From positions 1 through 5,730 of the forward strand of contig CAMCJU010000062.1 in assembly GCA_945875085.1 (NCBI GenBank): DNA of 5,730 nucleotides, written 5' to 3'. Positions 1 to 5,730 of the stretch are shown here, one piece after another (positions within the stretch are counted from its first letter, which is position 1; every line of letters begins with the position of its first letter). The notes beneath the pieces were generated by a model that saw only the letters and a program-made list of their open reading frames with translations, did no database searches and was not told where the DNA came from. This stretch comes from Candidatus Phycorickettsia trachydisci. Its GTDB lineage: Bacteria > Pseudomonadota > Alphaproteobacteria > Rickettsiales > Rickettsiaceae. Position numbers and translations under genes: made by a program.

Positions 1-2
1 AT

Positions 3-146
3 AGGGTCTTTGAATGTAAATGTGGGTATAGTTGCGATAGAGATTTAAATGCAGCACTTAATATACTAGCCGTAGGGGCATCTACGGTAAGGCTAGATGG
101 AGTTAGTCGAGATTCATCTCTTGGCATCCATTGTCTGAACCTTTAG
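3..146 (+). CDS. tnpB: TnpB (OrfB) RNA-guided nuclease of an IS200/IS605-family element, C-terminal end only
   Basis: This is the last 47 codons of a TnpB protein, ending at TAG 144-146; the rest lies before the window. The visible part opens with RVFECKCGYSCDRDLNAALN. It combines the second half of the TnpB zinc ribbon with the DRDLNAA motif, which carries the third Asp of the RuvC active site. The cysteine pair is CxC rather than the commoner CxxC. A polar tail of about 25 residues follows (ILAVGASTVRL, then DGVSRDSSLG). Family knowledge: TnpB is an omega-RNA-guided DNA nuclease that helps keep IS200/IS605 elements at their donor site. The 3' coding end doubles as omega-RNA template, and a strong hairpin at 66-96 agrees with that. 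Whether the upstream part is intact, and whether a tnpA transposase accompanies it, cannot be seen. It is convergent with alr. Confidence 0.88.
   Translation, partial: RVFECKCGYSCDRDLNAALNILAVGASTVRLDGVSRDSSLGIHCLNL
66..96 (+). repeat. Inverted repeat forming a 10-bp stem in the 3' end of tnpB
   Basis: CTAGCC (66-71) pairs perfectly with GGCTAG (91-96). Directly inside it, GTAG (72-75) pairs with CTAC (82-85) around a GGGCAT loop, leaving GGTAA (86-90) as a bulge. An alternative inner stem pairs CCGTAG (70-75) with CTACGG (82-87). The pairing falls where the TnpB protein is already past its catalytic motif, which fits selection for RNA structure (omega-RNA scaffold). Confidence 0.7.
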
Positions 147-162
147 AATATCCTTGCTTTAG

Positions 163-261
163 CTATGGGGAGTATGTCAAGATGAGGATGAGAAATGCTG
201 GCATTATGTTTTGGATGATTCAATGGTCTCTACATTTATTGGAAAGCTCGAAGAATTATAG
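163..261 (+). pseudogene. Possible 3' remnant of a gene interrupted by the IS element
   Basis: Just past the putative IS end, one frame reads DEDEKCWHYVLDDSMVSTFI then GKLEEL, with a stop at 259-261. Upstream this frame stays open only to about 163, inside the IS right end, and then meets TAG 160-162, so it cannot be a gene on its own. The composition (acidic start, hydrophobic/charged helical end) looks like a protein C-terminus. IS608-type insertion makes no duplication, so the missing 5' part should lie directly before the left end of the element. I do not recognise the protein. The alternative is chance open frame. Confidence 0.22.
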
Positions 262-320
262 GATGTTCAAACAAATGGACACATGGCGGGCTTTTTAAGC
301 ATTAAAGCAACTATAAATTT

Positions 321-1400
321 TTATATCCATTGGAATTTGACGCGATGCTGTACACTAGTTAGCATGCTCCATGAGATATCTGCGGTATGATTAGCTACTT
401 CCTCGATAGGCAAACCATTGCCCCAGAGGATAACAGGATCGCAAGGCTTAGCATTTGCGTAATTGCTTAAATCTATAGCCATCATGTCCATAGAAACTCT
501 TCCTATTAATGAGCACCTAACATTATTGACTATAACAGGCGTGCCAGTCTTAGCGCTAATTGGATAGCCATCTCCGTATCCTAAAGCCGCTATACCAACT
601 AGCATGTCATCGGAGCAAGTATAAGATGCCATGTAACCTACACTAGAGCCCTTTGGCAAAAGCTGTACCGATACCAAGCTAGTCTGCAAAGTCATTACTG
701 GCCTTAAGTTGTAATCAGCCGCAGTCTTGTCTTTAATTGGACTTACGCCATAAAGCGCTAGGCCTGGCCTTGCGTAATCAAAAACCACTTGTGAAAAATT
801 AAAAATAGCAGCAGAATTTGCCAGACTAAGTTCAGTTTGCATCTTCAGGCTAAATTCTTTAAAATTTTCAATTTGCTCTTTGTTTAACGGATGGCTAATG
901 TCATCAGCGCAAGCAAGATGCGACATGATTTTAATAGGCTTTAGAGTATTTTTATCTGCAGAGAGTTTTTCATAAGCCACCTTTGCATCTTGCATGTTAA
1001 AACCCAGCCTGCCCATGCCGGTATTAATTTTAATCCAAGCTGTTAAAGGTCTTAACAAAACTGCCCTGTCAAGCCATTGCAAGGAAGCGGCATTATTAAA
1101 GACAACTTGCAAATTATGCTCAGCAGCAAGGGGCAACTCGCCTGGCTCAAATACTCCTTGCATCAAGACTATTGGCGCGCTAATGCCTATCTGACGCAAA
1201 ATTAACGCCTCATCGATAGAGGCAACTCCAAAAAGGACACCTTGGTCTTGAAGCTTTAACGCGACTGACCTAATCCCATGACCATAAGCATTAGCTTTGA
1301 CCATAGCTATGAGCTTTGCCGGCTTTGCTCTTTGTTTTAAAACCTGCAGGTTATGGAGTAAATTTTCAGTTGAAAGTATTGCAATTGCGCTGCGACTCAT
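321..1400 (-). CDS. alr: Alanine racemase (PLP-dependent, fold type III)
   Basis: It interconverts L- and D-alanine in the cytoplasm, supplying D-Ala for peptidoglycan. The 359 residues match the family's usual length. The N-terminal TIM barrel carries the PLP lysine K35 in AMVKANAYGHG, the GMGRLGF segment (R131) and RPGLALYG (R211, expected to contact the pyridine nitrogen). The C-terminal beta domain carries the catalytic Tyr at Y256 (SVGYMASYT), the LGYGDGYP motif and GRVSMDM (303-306 region, substrate-carboxylate loop). M257 stands where a Gly is usual after the catalytic Tyr. The start ATG lies 2 nt after the stop of the upstream unknown gene with no clear Shine-Dalgarno, so translational coupling is likely. 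The sequence style (MQGVFEPGEL, SHLACADD, ALYGVSP) is closer to gammaproteobacterial Alr/DadX than to my recall of Rickettsia Alr. It is last in the operon; no convincing terminator follows. Confidence 0.95.
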   Translation of the reverse strand: MSRSAIAILSTENLLHNLQVLKQRAKPAKLIAMVKANAYGHGIRSVALKLQDQGVLFGVASIDEALILRQIGISAPIVLMQGVFEPGELPLAAEHNLQVVFNNAASLQWLDRAVLLRPLTAWIKINTGMGRLGFNMQDAKVAYEKLSADKNTLKPIKIMSHLACADDISHPLNKEQIENFKEFSLKMQTELSLANSAAIFNFSQVVFDYARPGLALYGVSPIKDKTAADYNLRPVMTLQTSLVSVQLLPKGSSVGYMASYTCSDDMLVGIAALGYGDGYPISAKTGTPVIVNNVRCSLIGRVSMDMMAIDLSNYANAKPCDPVILWGNGLPIEEVANHTADISWSMLTSVQHRVKFQWI

Positions 1401-1402
1401 AA

Positions 1403-2710
1403 TTACTTATGGCTTGAAGTTAAATTTCCATTTTCGCCGATAAAGTCGTAGTTGATAACTAAATTACTGTACTCATCCCCAATATCGGTAATTCCATCGA
1501 GACAAATGTGCAGATTCCGCTCGCTAACTTCAAAATAAAGTTGTTCAAAAATAGATTTGTAAATTTCGCGATTTGGCGCAGAAGGCACAAACTTAAACTT
1601 TGATGCATTATATTTCAAGAAAGAGTGGGATCTGGGAAAATCGTTAGTAAAATCAGTAATTACAGCGGCAAGATTTGTGCTATGAAACATTTTAGCCTCA
1701 TTACTACCAATGCCTCCACAGATACCCTCATTGCCTAGCTTACTGCCAAAATCAGCAGCAACGCCTATTACAGTTTCATACTTTCCTTCTGACTTTTCTT
1801 CTGGCAGAAATTGTGCATAACTTTCCGCAGGACTAAGGTAATCGCCAGCGGGATTGCTTCTTGATGGTTCTGCTTTAAGAGCGGAAACTGATTTGCCAGC
1901 AAAGTAGGTAATATGCTCGTGCTGCTCTGTTATAAATTTTTTAATACTATTACACTTAATATGTATTGCTTTTATATTGGGAAATTGAGCCGCCTTTTCT
2001 TGCAAAACTCGGCTCATTGATTCTGTATTCAATTGTGAGGATAATTCTTTATTAGCGGCAAAATGTCCCGCACCTGCGTTTGGACCGATATAAAATTTTG
2101 GGAGCAACTTGCCTTCTATATCGTGGTTAATAGCACAAAGAAGAGTAAAATACCTACCTTTTAATATATCTTGATATTCCTTAGAAAATCTTTCGATATC
2201 TCCAGGCACATCATCTTTAGGCGCTGCAATTTCGCTAACTTTGCCCTTAGTTAATACACCACTATAAAAAACCATTTTTAAACCTGAAGAAATCGGAGAT
2301 TTCACATTTAACACAACTGATACAACATCTGTTAAAATACTTTGCTCAAGTCTTGTATATATCTGACGTTCACTTTCAGCCATATAGAGAGTAGGCTTTG
2401 ATTTTATTAAACATTGCAGCAAATCTATCCGGCTCATTCCTTTAACTACATCTGGATCAGACAAATCGCCAAAGTCATATCCTTTATCGCCATCTTTTTT
2501 TAAATATTGCAAACGCCATTCCTTAAACGGTGTTTCCTTTTTCTCAATTACATTAAGAAGCTGCCCCCGAAATTCTTCTAAGAGCGCAAATGGCGTTGAA
2601 TTCAGATAAAGATGATACTGAGGAGTTCCTTCCTTTAGCGCTGCATAATTTTTTACTACCTGGACTTTACCTTGAGCTGCCTGAGATTTTTCTTCTTCTT
2701 GTTGTTTCAT
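1403..2710 (-). CDS. Uncharacterised 435-residue protein, coupled to alr
   Basis: I do not recognise this family with confidence. The protein looks soluble: there is no signal peptide and no membrane segment. It opens with a short Lys/Gln/Glu-rich stretch (residues 1-17) and then reads as one globular protein. Notable segments are YIGPNAGAGHFAANKEL (207-223), a probably flexible Pro/Ser/Glu-containing stretch (about 279-308), a Gly/Asn-rich loop (319-347: ADFGSKLGNEG, then GGIGSNEAKMFHSTNL), and FVPSAPN (374-380) leading into a helix. The loop and the following helix faintly resemble PARG-type macrodomains, where a glycine-rich loop precedes an acidic pair and an S-N-L-like helix; this is inference only. 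The start is supported by AAGG 9 nt upstream and a promoter at 2754-2781. The gene ends 2 nt before alr, so the two are probably co-expressed. It could be a secreted effector or a cell-envelope accessory; nothing seen decides. Confidence 0.85.
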   Translation of the reverse strand: MKQQEEEKSQAAQGKVQVVKNYAALKEGTPQYHLYLNSTPFALLEEFRGQLLNVIEKKETPFKEWRLQYLKKDGDKGYDFGDLSDPDVVKGMSRIDLLQCLIKSKPTLYMAESERQIYTRLEQSILTDVVSVVLNVKSPISSGLKMVFYSGVLTKGKVSEIAAPKDDVPGDIERFSKEYQDILKGRYFTLLCAINHDIEGKLLPKFYIGPNAGAGHFAANKELSSQLNTESMSRVLQEKAAQFPNIKAIHIKCNSIKKFITEQHEHITYFAGKSVSALKAEPSRSNPAGDYLSPAESYAQFLPEEKSEGKYETVIGVAADFGSKLGNEGICGGIGSNEAKMFHSTNLAAVITDFTNDFPRSHSFLKYNASKFKFVPSAPNREIYKSIFEQLYFEVSERNLHICLDGITDIGDEYSNLVINYDFIGENGNLTSSHK

Positions 2711-2719
2711 AATCTATAA

Positions 2720-2723
2720 CCTT
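2720..2723 (-). promoter_or_regulatory. Ribosome binding site of the 435-residue gene
   Basis: AAGG on the minus strand with 9 nt to the ATG at 2710. It supports this start, and no other in-frame ATG has a better site nearby. Confidence 0.6.
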
Positions 2724-2744
2724 GAAAGATGAAAGATGAGTGAT
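2724..2744 (+). repeat. Short 7-bp tandem repeat in the leader of the 435-residue gene
   Basis: GAAAGAT at 2724-2730 and 2731-2737 is exact, followed by the imperfect GAGTGAT at 2738-2744. It lies between the predicted transcription start and the ribosome binding site. The role is unknown; it may be simple slippage. Confidence 0.5.
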
Positions 2745-2753
2745 GTTTCTTTT

Positions 2754-2781
2754 ATTATATATGTATTATCATTGATATCAA
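2754..2781 (-). promoter_or_regulatory. Sigma70-type promoter for the unknown gene and alr
   Basis: On the minus strand TTGATA (2781-2776) is the -35 box and a perfect TATAAT (2759-2754) the -10 box, with a 16-nt spacer. An overlapping TTGACT starts 5 nt further upstream, but its spacing to TATAAT is too long. Initiation would fall near 2747, giving a leader of about 37 nt. The -35 region sits inside the perfect 10-bp palindrome TTGATATCAA (2772-2781), a possible operator. The promoter lies in the 106-nt AT-rich gap after uvrB, in which I see no GC-rich terminator hairpin, so read-through from uvrB is also possible. Confidence 0.6.
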
Positions 2782-2816
2782 GTCAAGTATTACAAATATT
2801 TATAATTTTACAATAG

Positions 2817-4802
2817 TTACGCATTATTAATCGCCGCGTCAGTCAAAGCCCTAATTTGATCGCGCAAAAGGGCAGCTTTTTCAAATTCCATATCATTTGC
2901 AGCAGCAAGCATCTCCTTTTTAAGCTTATCTAAATGCTTTTTGAGTTTTTTATCATCTCGAAGCAAAGCTTCAGGATCAACATTTGTCAAATCTTTACTA
3001 ATTTTTTCAAGCTGGATCAAAGCCTCAATGCTGCGATCAATAGTAATTGGAGTAATCCCATGCTCCTTGTTATAGTTCTGCTGGATAATGCGTCTATTAG
3101 TTGTTATGTCGATAGCTTTTTGGATTGATTTAGTAATCACATCGGCATACAGTATCACGCGTCCATTACTATTGCGCGCCGCCCTGCCAATTGTTTGGAT
3201 TAAGGAAACCTCAGAGCGCAAAAAGCCCTCCTTATCCGCATCAAGAATAGCAACCAACGCACATTCTGGAATATCTAGCCCCTCACGCAATAAGTTTATA
3301 CCAACAATGATATCTATATCACCCTTGCGAAGATCGCGGATTACCTCAATGCGCTCAAGGGTATGAACTTCGGAATGCAAATATGTAACTTTGAAATTTT
3401 TCTCCAGCAAATATTGGGCCAGGCTTTCTGCCATTTTTTTAGTCAAAACTGTAACTAAAATTCGATGCCCTCTTTGTATGGTATCGCGCAACTCTATGAG
3501 CAGATCATCAACTTGGCTTACAGCGGGCTTGATAATACAAATAGGGTCCAATAATCCTGTGGGGCGAATGATTTGCTCAACGACCTGATGCGCGGTTTTC
3601 TCAAGCTCAAACAGACTAGGGGTCGCTGAAACAAAAATAGTTTGCGGGCGAAAACCCTCCCATTCATCAAAAGTAAGAGGGCGGTTGTCTAGGGCGGAAG
3701 TAAGCCTAAAGCCATAATCTACTAAAGAAGATTTACGCGCCCTATCGCCATTATACATAGCCCTTACCTGCGAAACGGTCACATGACTCTCGTCAATGAA
3801 TAATAAAGCATCCGGAGGTAGATACTCAAACAAGGTTGGAGGAGGCTGACCCTTGATGCGTCCGGTAAAATACCTAGAATAATTCTCAATCCCCTTGCAA
3901 GATCCAGTGCTTACCATCATTTCAATATCAAAATCTACCCGCTGACGCAATCTTTGCTCTTCAATTAGCTTATTATTTATGCGAAAAAATTCTAGCCTTT
4001 CTTCCAATTCTACCCTGATCTTTTCTACTGCCTTATCAATAATATGCCTAGGGGTAACGTGGTGGGAAGTTGCATATATTACAGCCTGACTAAGCGGGGC
4101 AAGTTTTTGCCCAGTTAGCGGATCAAACTCCCAGATCTCCTCAAGTTCATCAGCCCAAAAATTCAATCTCCAAGCTTTTTCACTATAGTGCGCCGGAAAA
4201 ATATCTATACTATCCCCCTTAACCCTGAAACAACCGCGCGAAAAACTAATATCATTTCTTTCATATTGCAGTTTAACCAGATTGTTAAGCATCTCTTGCC
4301 TTTGGTAAGACGATCCCTTTTGCAAACGCATCGTCATTTCTTGATATAATTCTGGCGAGCCAAGACCATAAATACACGAAACCGAAGAGACAACAATCAC
4401 ATCACGCCTCTCAAGCAACGATCTGGTTGCCGAATGTCTAAGCAAATCTATTTGTTCATTAATTGCAGAATCCTTCTCGATATATACATCTGAGCTTGCG
4501 ATATAGGCTTCTGGCTGATAATAATCGTAGTATGACACAAAATACTCCACTGCATTTTCAGGAAATAATTGACGCATCTCTTGATATATTTGCGCGGCCA
4601 GAGTCTTATTATGAGCCATGATCAAAGTAGGACGATCTACTTGCATAATAACGTTTGCCATCGTAAAGGTCTTTCCAGATCCCGTTATTCCCAGCAGTAC
4701 TTGATCCTTTTTGCCCGCTGCCAAGCCTTCTATTAGCTGACTTATTGCTTTTGGCTGATCGCCTGCAGGCTCAAATTTAGTCGAGATCTTAAAGCCGTGC
4801 AT
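2817..4802 (-). CDS. uvrB: UvrABC excision nuclease subunit B
   Basis: UvrB is the damage-verifying helicase-like subunit of nucleotide excision repair. It is loaded by UvrA, holds the damaged strand and recruits UvrC for incision. The 661 residues are a normal full length. Visible in order: Walker A with GSGKT at 41-45, the beta-hairpin YDYYQPEAY (92-100) that inserts between strands, [14 protein letters not shown] (122-135), ENYSRY (306-311), the Walker B/DESH box 337-340, FVSATP (390-395), [10 protein letters not shown] (411-420), [12 protein letters not shown] (501-512), QTIGRAARN (536-544), and a C-terminal UVR motif at about 624-657 that contacts UvrC. No key residue is missing. The sequence is very like Rickettsia UvrB by recall. 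It begins 17 nt after the sucB stop, behind an A-rich tract (A8) and without a clear Shine-Dalgarno, so it is probably transcribed with sucB. Confidence 0.98.
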   Translation of the reverse strand: MHGFKISTKFEPAGDQPKAISQLIEGLAAGKKDQVLLGITGSGKTFTMANVIMQVDRPTLIMAHNKTLAAQIYQEMRQLFPENAVEYFVSYYDYYQPEAYIASSDVYIEKDSAINEQIDLLRHSATRSLLERRDVIVVSSVSCIYGLGSPELYQEMTMRLQKGSSYQRQEMLNNLVKLQYERNDISFSRGCFRVKGDSIDIFPAHYSEKAWRLNFWADELEEIWEFDPLTGQKLAPLSQAVIYATSHHVTPRHIIDKAVEKIRVELEERLEFFRINNKLIEEQRLRQRVDFDIEMMVSTGSCKGIENYSRYFTGRIKGQPPPTLFEYLPPDALLFIDESHVTVSQVRAMYNGDRARKSSLVDYGFRLTSALDNRPLTFDEWEGFRPQTIFVSATPSLFELEKTAHQVVEQIIRPTGLLDPICIIKPAVSQVDDLLIELRDTIQRGHRILVTVLTKKMAESLAQYLLEKNFKVTYLHSEVHTLERIEVIRDLRKGDIDIIVGINLLREGLDIPECALVAILDADKEGFLRSEVSLIQTIGRAARNSNGRVILYADVITKSIQKAIDITTNRRIIQQNYNKEHGITPITIDRSIEALIQLEKISKDLTNVDPEALLRDDKKLKKHLDKLKKEMLAAANDMEFEKAALLRDQIRALTDAAINNA

Positions 4803-4819
4803 AAGGTTTTTTTTAGTGA

Positions 4820-5730
4820 TTATAGGTCTAGTAGCATTTTCTCAGGACTCTCAATTGCGTCTTTGACCCTGACTAAAAAAGTCACAGCCTCCTTGCCATC
4901 GACAAGTCTGTGATCGTAAGAAAGAGCAACATACATCATTGGCCTTGCTTGGATCTGGCCGTTTATCACCACCGCGCGCTCTTGAATCTTGTGCATGCCC
5001 AAAATGCCAGATTGCGGAGGGTTGATAATTGGGGTCGAAAGCAATGAGCCATAAGTCCCGCCATTGGAGATGGAAAAAGTCCCTCCTGTAAGATCAGCCA
5101 TAGATAGCTTATTATCACGAGCTTTTTTTCCAAGCATTGCTATTTCAATTTCAATTTCTGCAAAACTTAAATTATCCGCTCCCCTTAATATTGGAACAAC
5201 TAAACCTTGCTGCGTACCGACCGCAACTCCAATATCATAATAATTTTTATAAACAATATCGTCGCCATCAATTTCAGCATTAATAGAAGGAATTTCTTGC
5301 AAAGCATTAACAACAGCCTTTACAAAAAATGACATAAAGCCCAACTTAACTTGATGGCGTTTTTCAAAATCTTCCTTGTACTGTTGACGCAGTTCCATGA
5401 CTTTCGACATGTCAATTTCGTTAAAAGTAGTTAAAATCGCAGCGGTGTTTTGCGAGTCCTTTAATCTTTGGGCGATAGTTTTCCTAAGCCTTGACATTTT
5501 AACGCGCATTATATGAGCGCTACTATCTTGCGCATCGTCATTTGAGCCGGCTAGAGCGCTAGAGCTACTAGATGATAGCCCAGATGATAGGCCAGATGAA
5601 ATACCAGCTAAATGCCCTATAACATCACCCTTACTAATCCTGCCCCCCTTGCTAGTGCCTTGCATTTCCCCTGGGCTTAAGTTATTTTGAGTAACCATTT
5701 TACGCACCGCTGGAGACAAGCTGATGTCGT
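4820..5730 (-). CDS. sucB: Dihydrolipoamide succinyltransferase, E2 of 2-oxoglutarate dehydrogenase (5' end cut)
   Basis: E2 transfers succinyl groups from lipoamide to CoA and forms the core of the 2-oxoglutarate dehydrogenase complex of the TCA cycle. The reading frame stays open to the window edge. The lipoyl domain and true start lie outside; the TTG at 5719-5717 is an internal Leu codon, since [10 protein letters not shown] runs through it. Visible parts are the E1/E3-binding domain (LSPAVRKM to [15 protein letters not shown]), a Ser/Gly linker, and the complete catalytic domain. That domain begins near [19 protein letters not shown] and contains [26 protein letters not shown] and [16 protein letters not shown]. 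It ends with the active-site SYDHRLVDG (His codon 4912-4910, Asp codon 4900-4898). LTTFNEIDM and the INPPQS segment favour SucB over the pyruvate dehydrogenase E2. sucA would be expected upstream, but is not visible. Confidence 0.96.
   Translation of the reverse strand, partial: DISLSPAVRKMVTQNNLSPGEMQGTSKGGRISKGDVIGHLAGISSGLSSGLSSSSSSALAGSNDDAQDSSAHIMRVKMSRLRKTIAQRLKDSQNTAAILTTFNEIDMSKVMELRQQYKEDFEKRHQVKLGFMSFFVKAVVNALQEIPSINAEIDGDDIVYKNYYDIGVAVGTQQGLVVPILRGADNLSFAEIEIEIAMLGKKARDNKLSMADLTGGTFSISNGGTYGSLLSTPIINPPQSGILGMHKIQERAVVINGQIQARPMMYVALSYDHRLVDGKEAVTFLVRVKDAIESPEKMLLDL
5570..5605 (-). repeat. 12-bp tandem repeat in the sucB linker
   Basis: Three imperfect 12-bp units (5570-5581, 5582-5593, 5594-5605) encode the tetrapeptides GISS, GLSS and GLSS, which run into a poly-Ser stretch. 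They form a flexible linker between the subunit-binding and catalytic domains of E2. Such linkers vary freely; here it is Ser/Gly-rich rather than the usual Ala/Pro-rich type. Confidence 0.75.

Larger units (their letters stand above)
3..180 (+). mobile_element. IS608-like (IS200/IS605) element, right-hand part ending at TCAA 177-180
   Basis: The tnpB stop is followed at once by the pieces of an IS608-type right end. GAAT at 146-149 matches the IS608 right guide tetranucleotide. A hairpin follows at about 151-169, and TCAA at 177-180 matches the IS608 right cleavage site. The hairpin pairs C152-C153 with G167-G168, T154 with A165 and G156-C157 with G162-C163 around loop TTTA. T166 is bulged, as in the IS608 stem, where TnpA recognises an extrahelical T. 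T155/T164 is a mismatch. Family knowledge: these elements move as single strands by a Y1 HUH transposase (TnpA), insert 3' of a short tetranucleotide, and make no target duplication or terminal inverted repeats. The left end is outside the window, so completeness is unknown. Confidence 0.72.
3..198 (+). ncRNA. Probable omega-RNA (reRNA) of the TnpB element: 3' scaffold plus guide
   Basis: In IS200/IS605 elements the omega-RNA covers the 3' end of tnpB and the right end, and runs into flanking DNA, whose first 16-20 nt act as guide. Here the region holds two sense-strand hairpins: 66-96 inside the tnpB coding end, and about 151-169 in the right end. The element appears to end at 180, so the guide would start at G181 (GATGAGGATGAGAAATGC, 181-198). 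The 5' boundary is unknown and probably lies before the window; the coordinates given are only the visible part. The function is inferred from position and structure, with no expression evidence. Confidence 0.45.

Noticed and set aside
182..298. A 38-codon plus-strand open frame starting with ATG just after the IS end.
   Set aside because: It has Met/Trp-rich, unnatural composition and no ribosome binding site, and it overlaps the more protein-like frame at 181-261.
286..309. GGCGGGCTTTTTAAGC region as a terminator between tnpB and alr.
   Set aside because: The stem is only 4 bp (GCTT/AAGC) with no following T-run on either strand.
994..1194. Plus-strand open frame of 66 codons.
   Set aside because: It lies wholly within alr on the opposite strand, with no independent coding signs; it is a shadow frame.
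2782..2816. AT-rich stretch after uvrB as an intrinsic terminator.
   Set aside because: The similar blocks (TTGTAA twice) are direct, not inverted, and there is no GC-rich stem.
2934..3588. Three plus-strand open frames of 64-92 codons.
   Set aside because: All are antisense to the strongly conserved uvrB and have no recognisable motif; they are shadow frames.
4819..4824. A perfect minus-strand TATAAT overlapping the sucB stop, as a promoter for uvrB.
   Set aside because: No -35-like hexamer occurs at 16-18 nt and no extended -10, and the leader would be only about 10 nt; probably chance.
5717..5719. TTG as the start codon of sucB.
   Set aside because: The frame continues upstream with residues of the conserved subunit-binding domain ([10 protein letters not shown]), so the gene is simply cut by the window edge.

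Overview
The window looks like chromosome from an AT-rich intracellular alphaproteobacterium of the Rickettsiales. The main reason is the UvrB protein, which by recall reads very much like Rickettsia UvrB along its whole length. SucB is also of ordinary proteobacterial type, and an IS200/IS605-family element lies beside the housekeeping genes. No search was run, so the placement is a judgement from family knowledge.

Layout from the left. Positions 3-146 (+) are the last codons of a TnpB (OrfB, RNA-guided RuvC nuclease), cut by the window edge. It is followed to position 180 by what looks like an IS608-type right end: a GAAT guide tetranucleotide, an imperfect hairpin and a terminal TCAA. The 3' end of tnpB also holds a strong hairpin suitable for an omega-RNA scaffold, so the first bases of flanking DNA (from 181) would be its guide. 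The flank up to about 320 holds only a possible remnant of an interrupted gene and no clear terminator.

Four genes then read leftward on the minus strand. In order of transcription they are sucB (E2 of 2-oxoglutarate dehydrogenase, 5' end outside the window), uvrB (excision repair, 17 nt after sucB), an unrecognised 435-residue protein, and alr (alanine racemase). The unknown gene and alr are separated by only 2 nt and probably translationally coupled. A 106-nt AT-rich gap with a good sigma70-type promoter sets this pair apart from uvrB.

sucB-uvrB is a plain housekeeping pair (TCA cycle and DNA repair). The unknown gene plus alr looks like a separate unit: it has its own promoter, lies beside a mobile element, and its alr reads more like gammaproteobacterial Alr/DadX than like Rickettsia Alr. 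I suggest, as inference, that it was acquired horizontally. The points most worth following are the omega-RNA/guide at the left edge and the unknown protein coupled to alr, which has a Gly- and Asn-rich loop faintly like that of PARG-type macrodomains.
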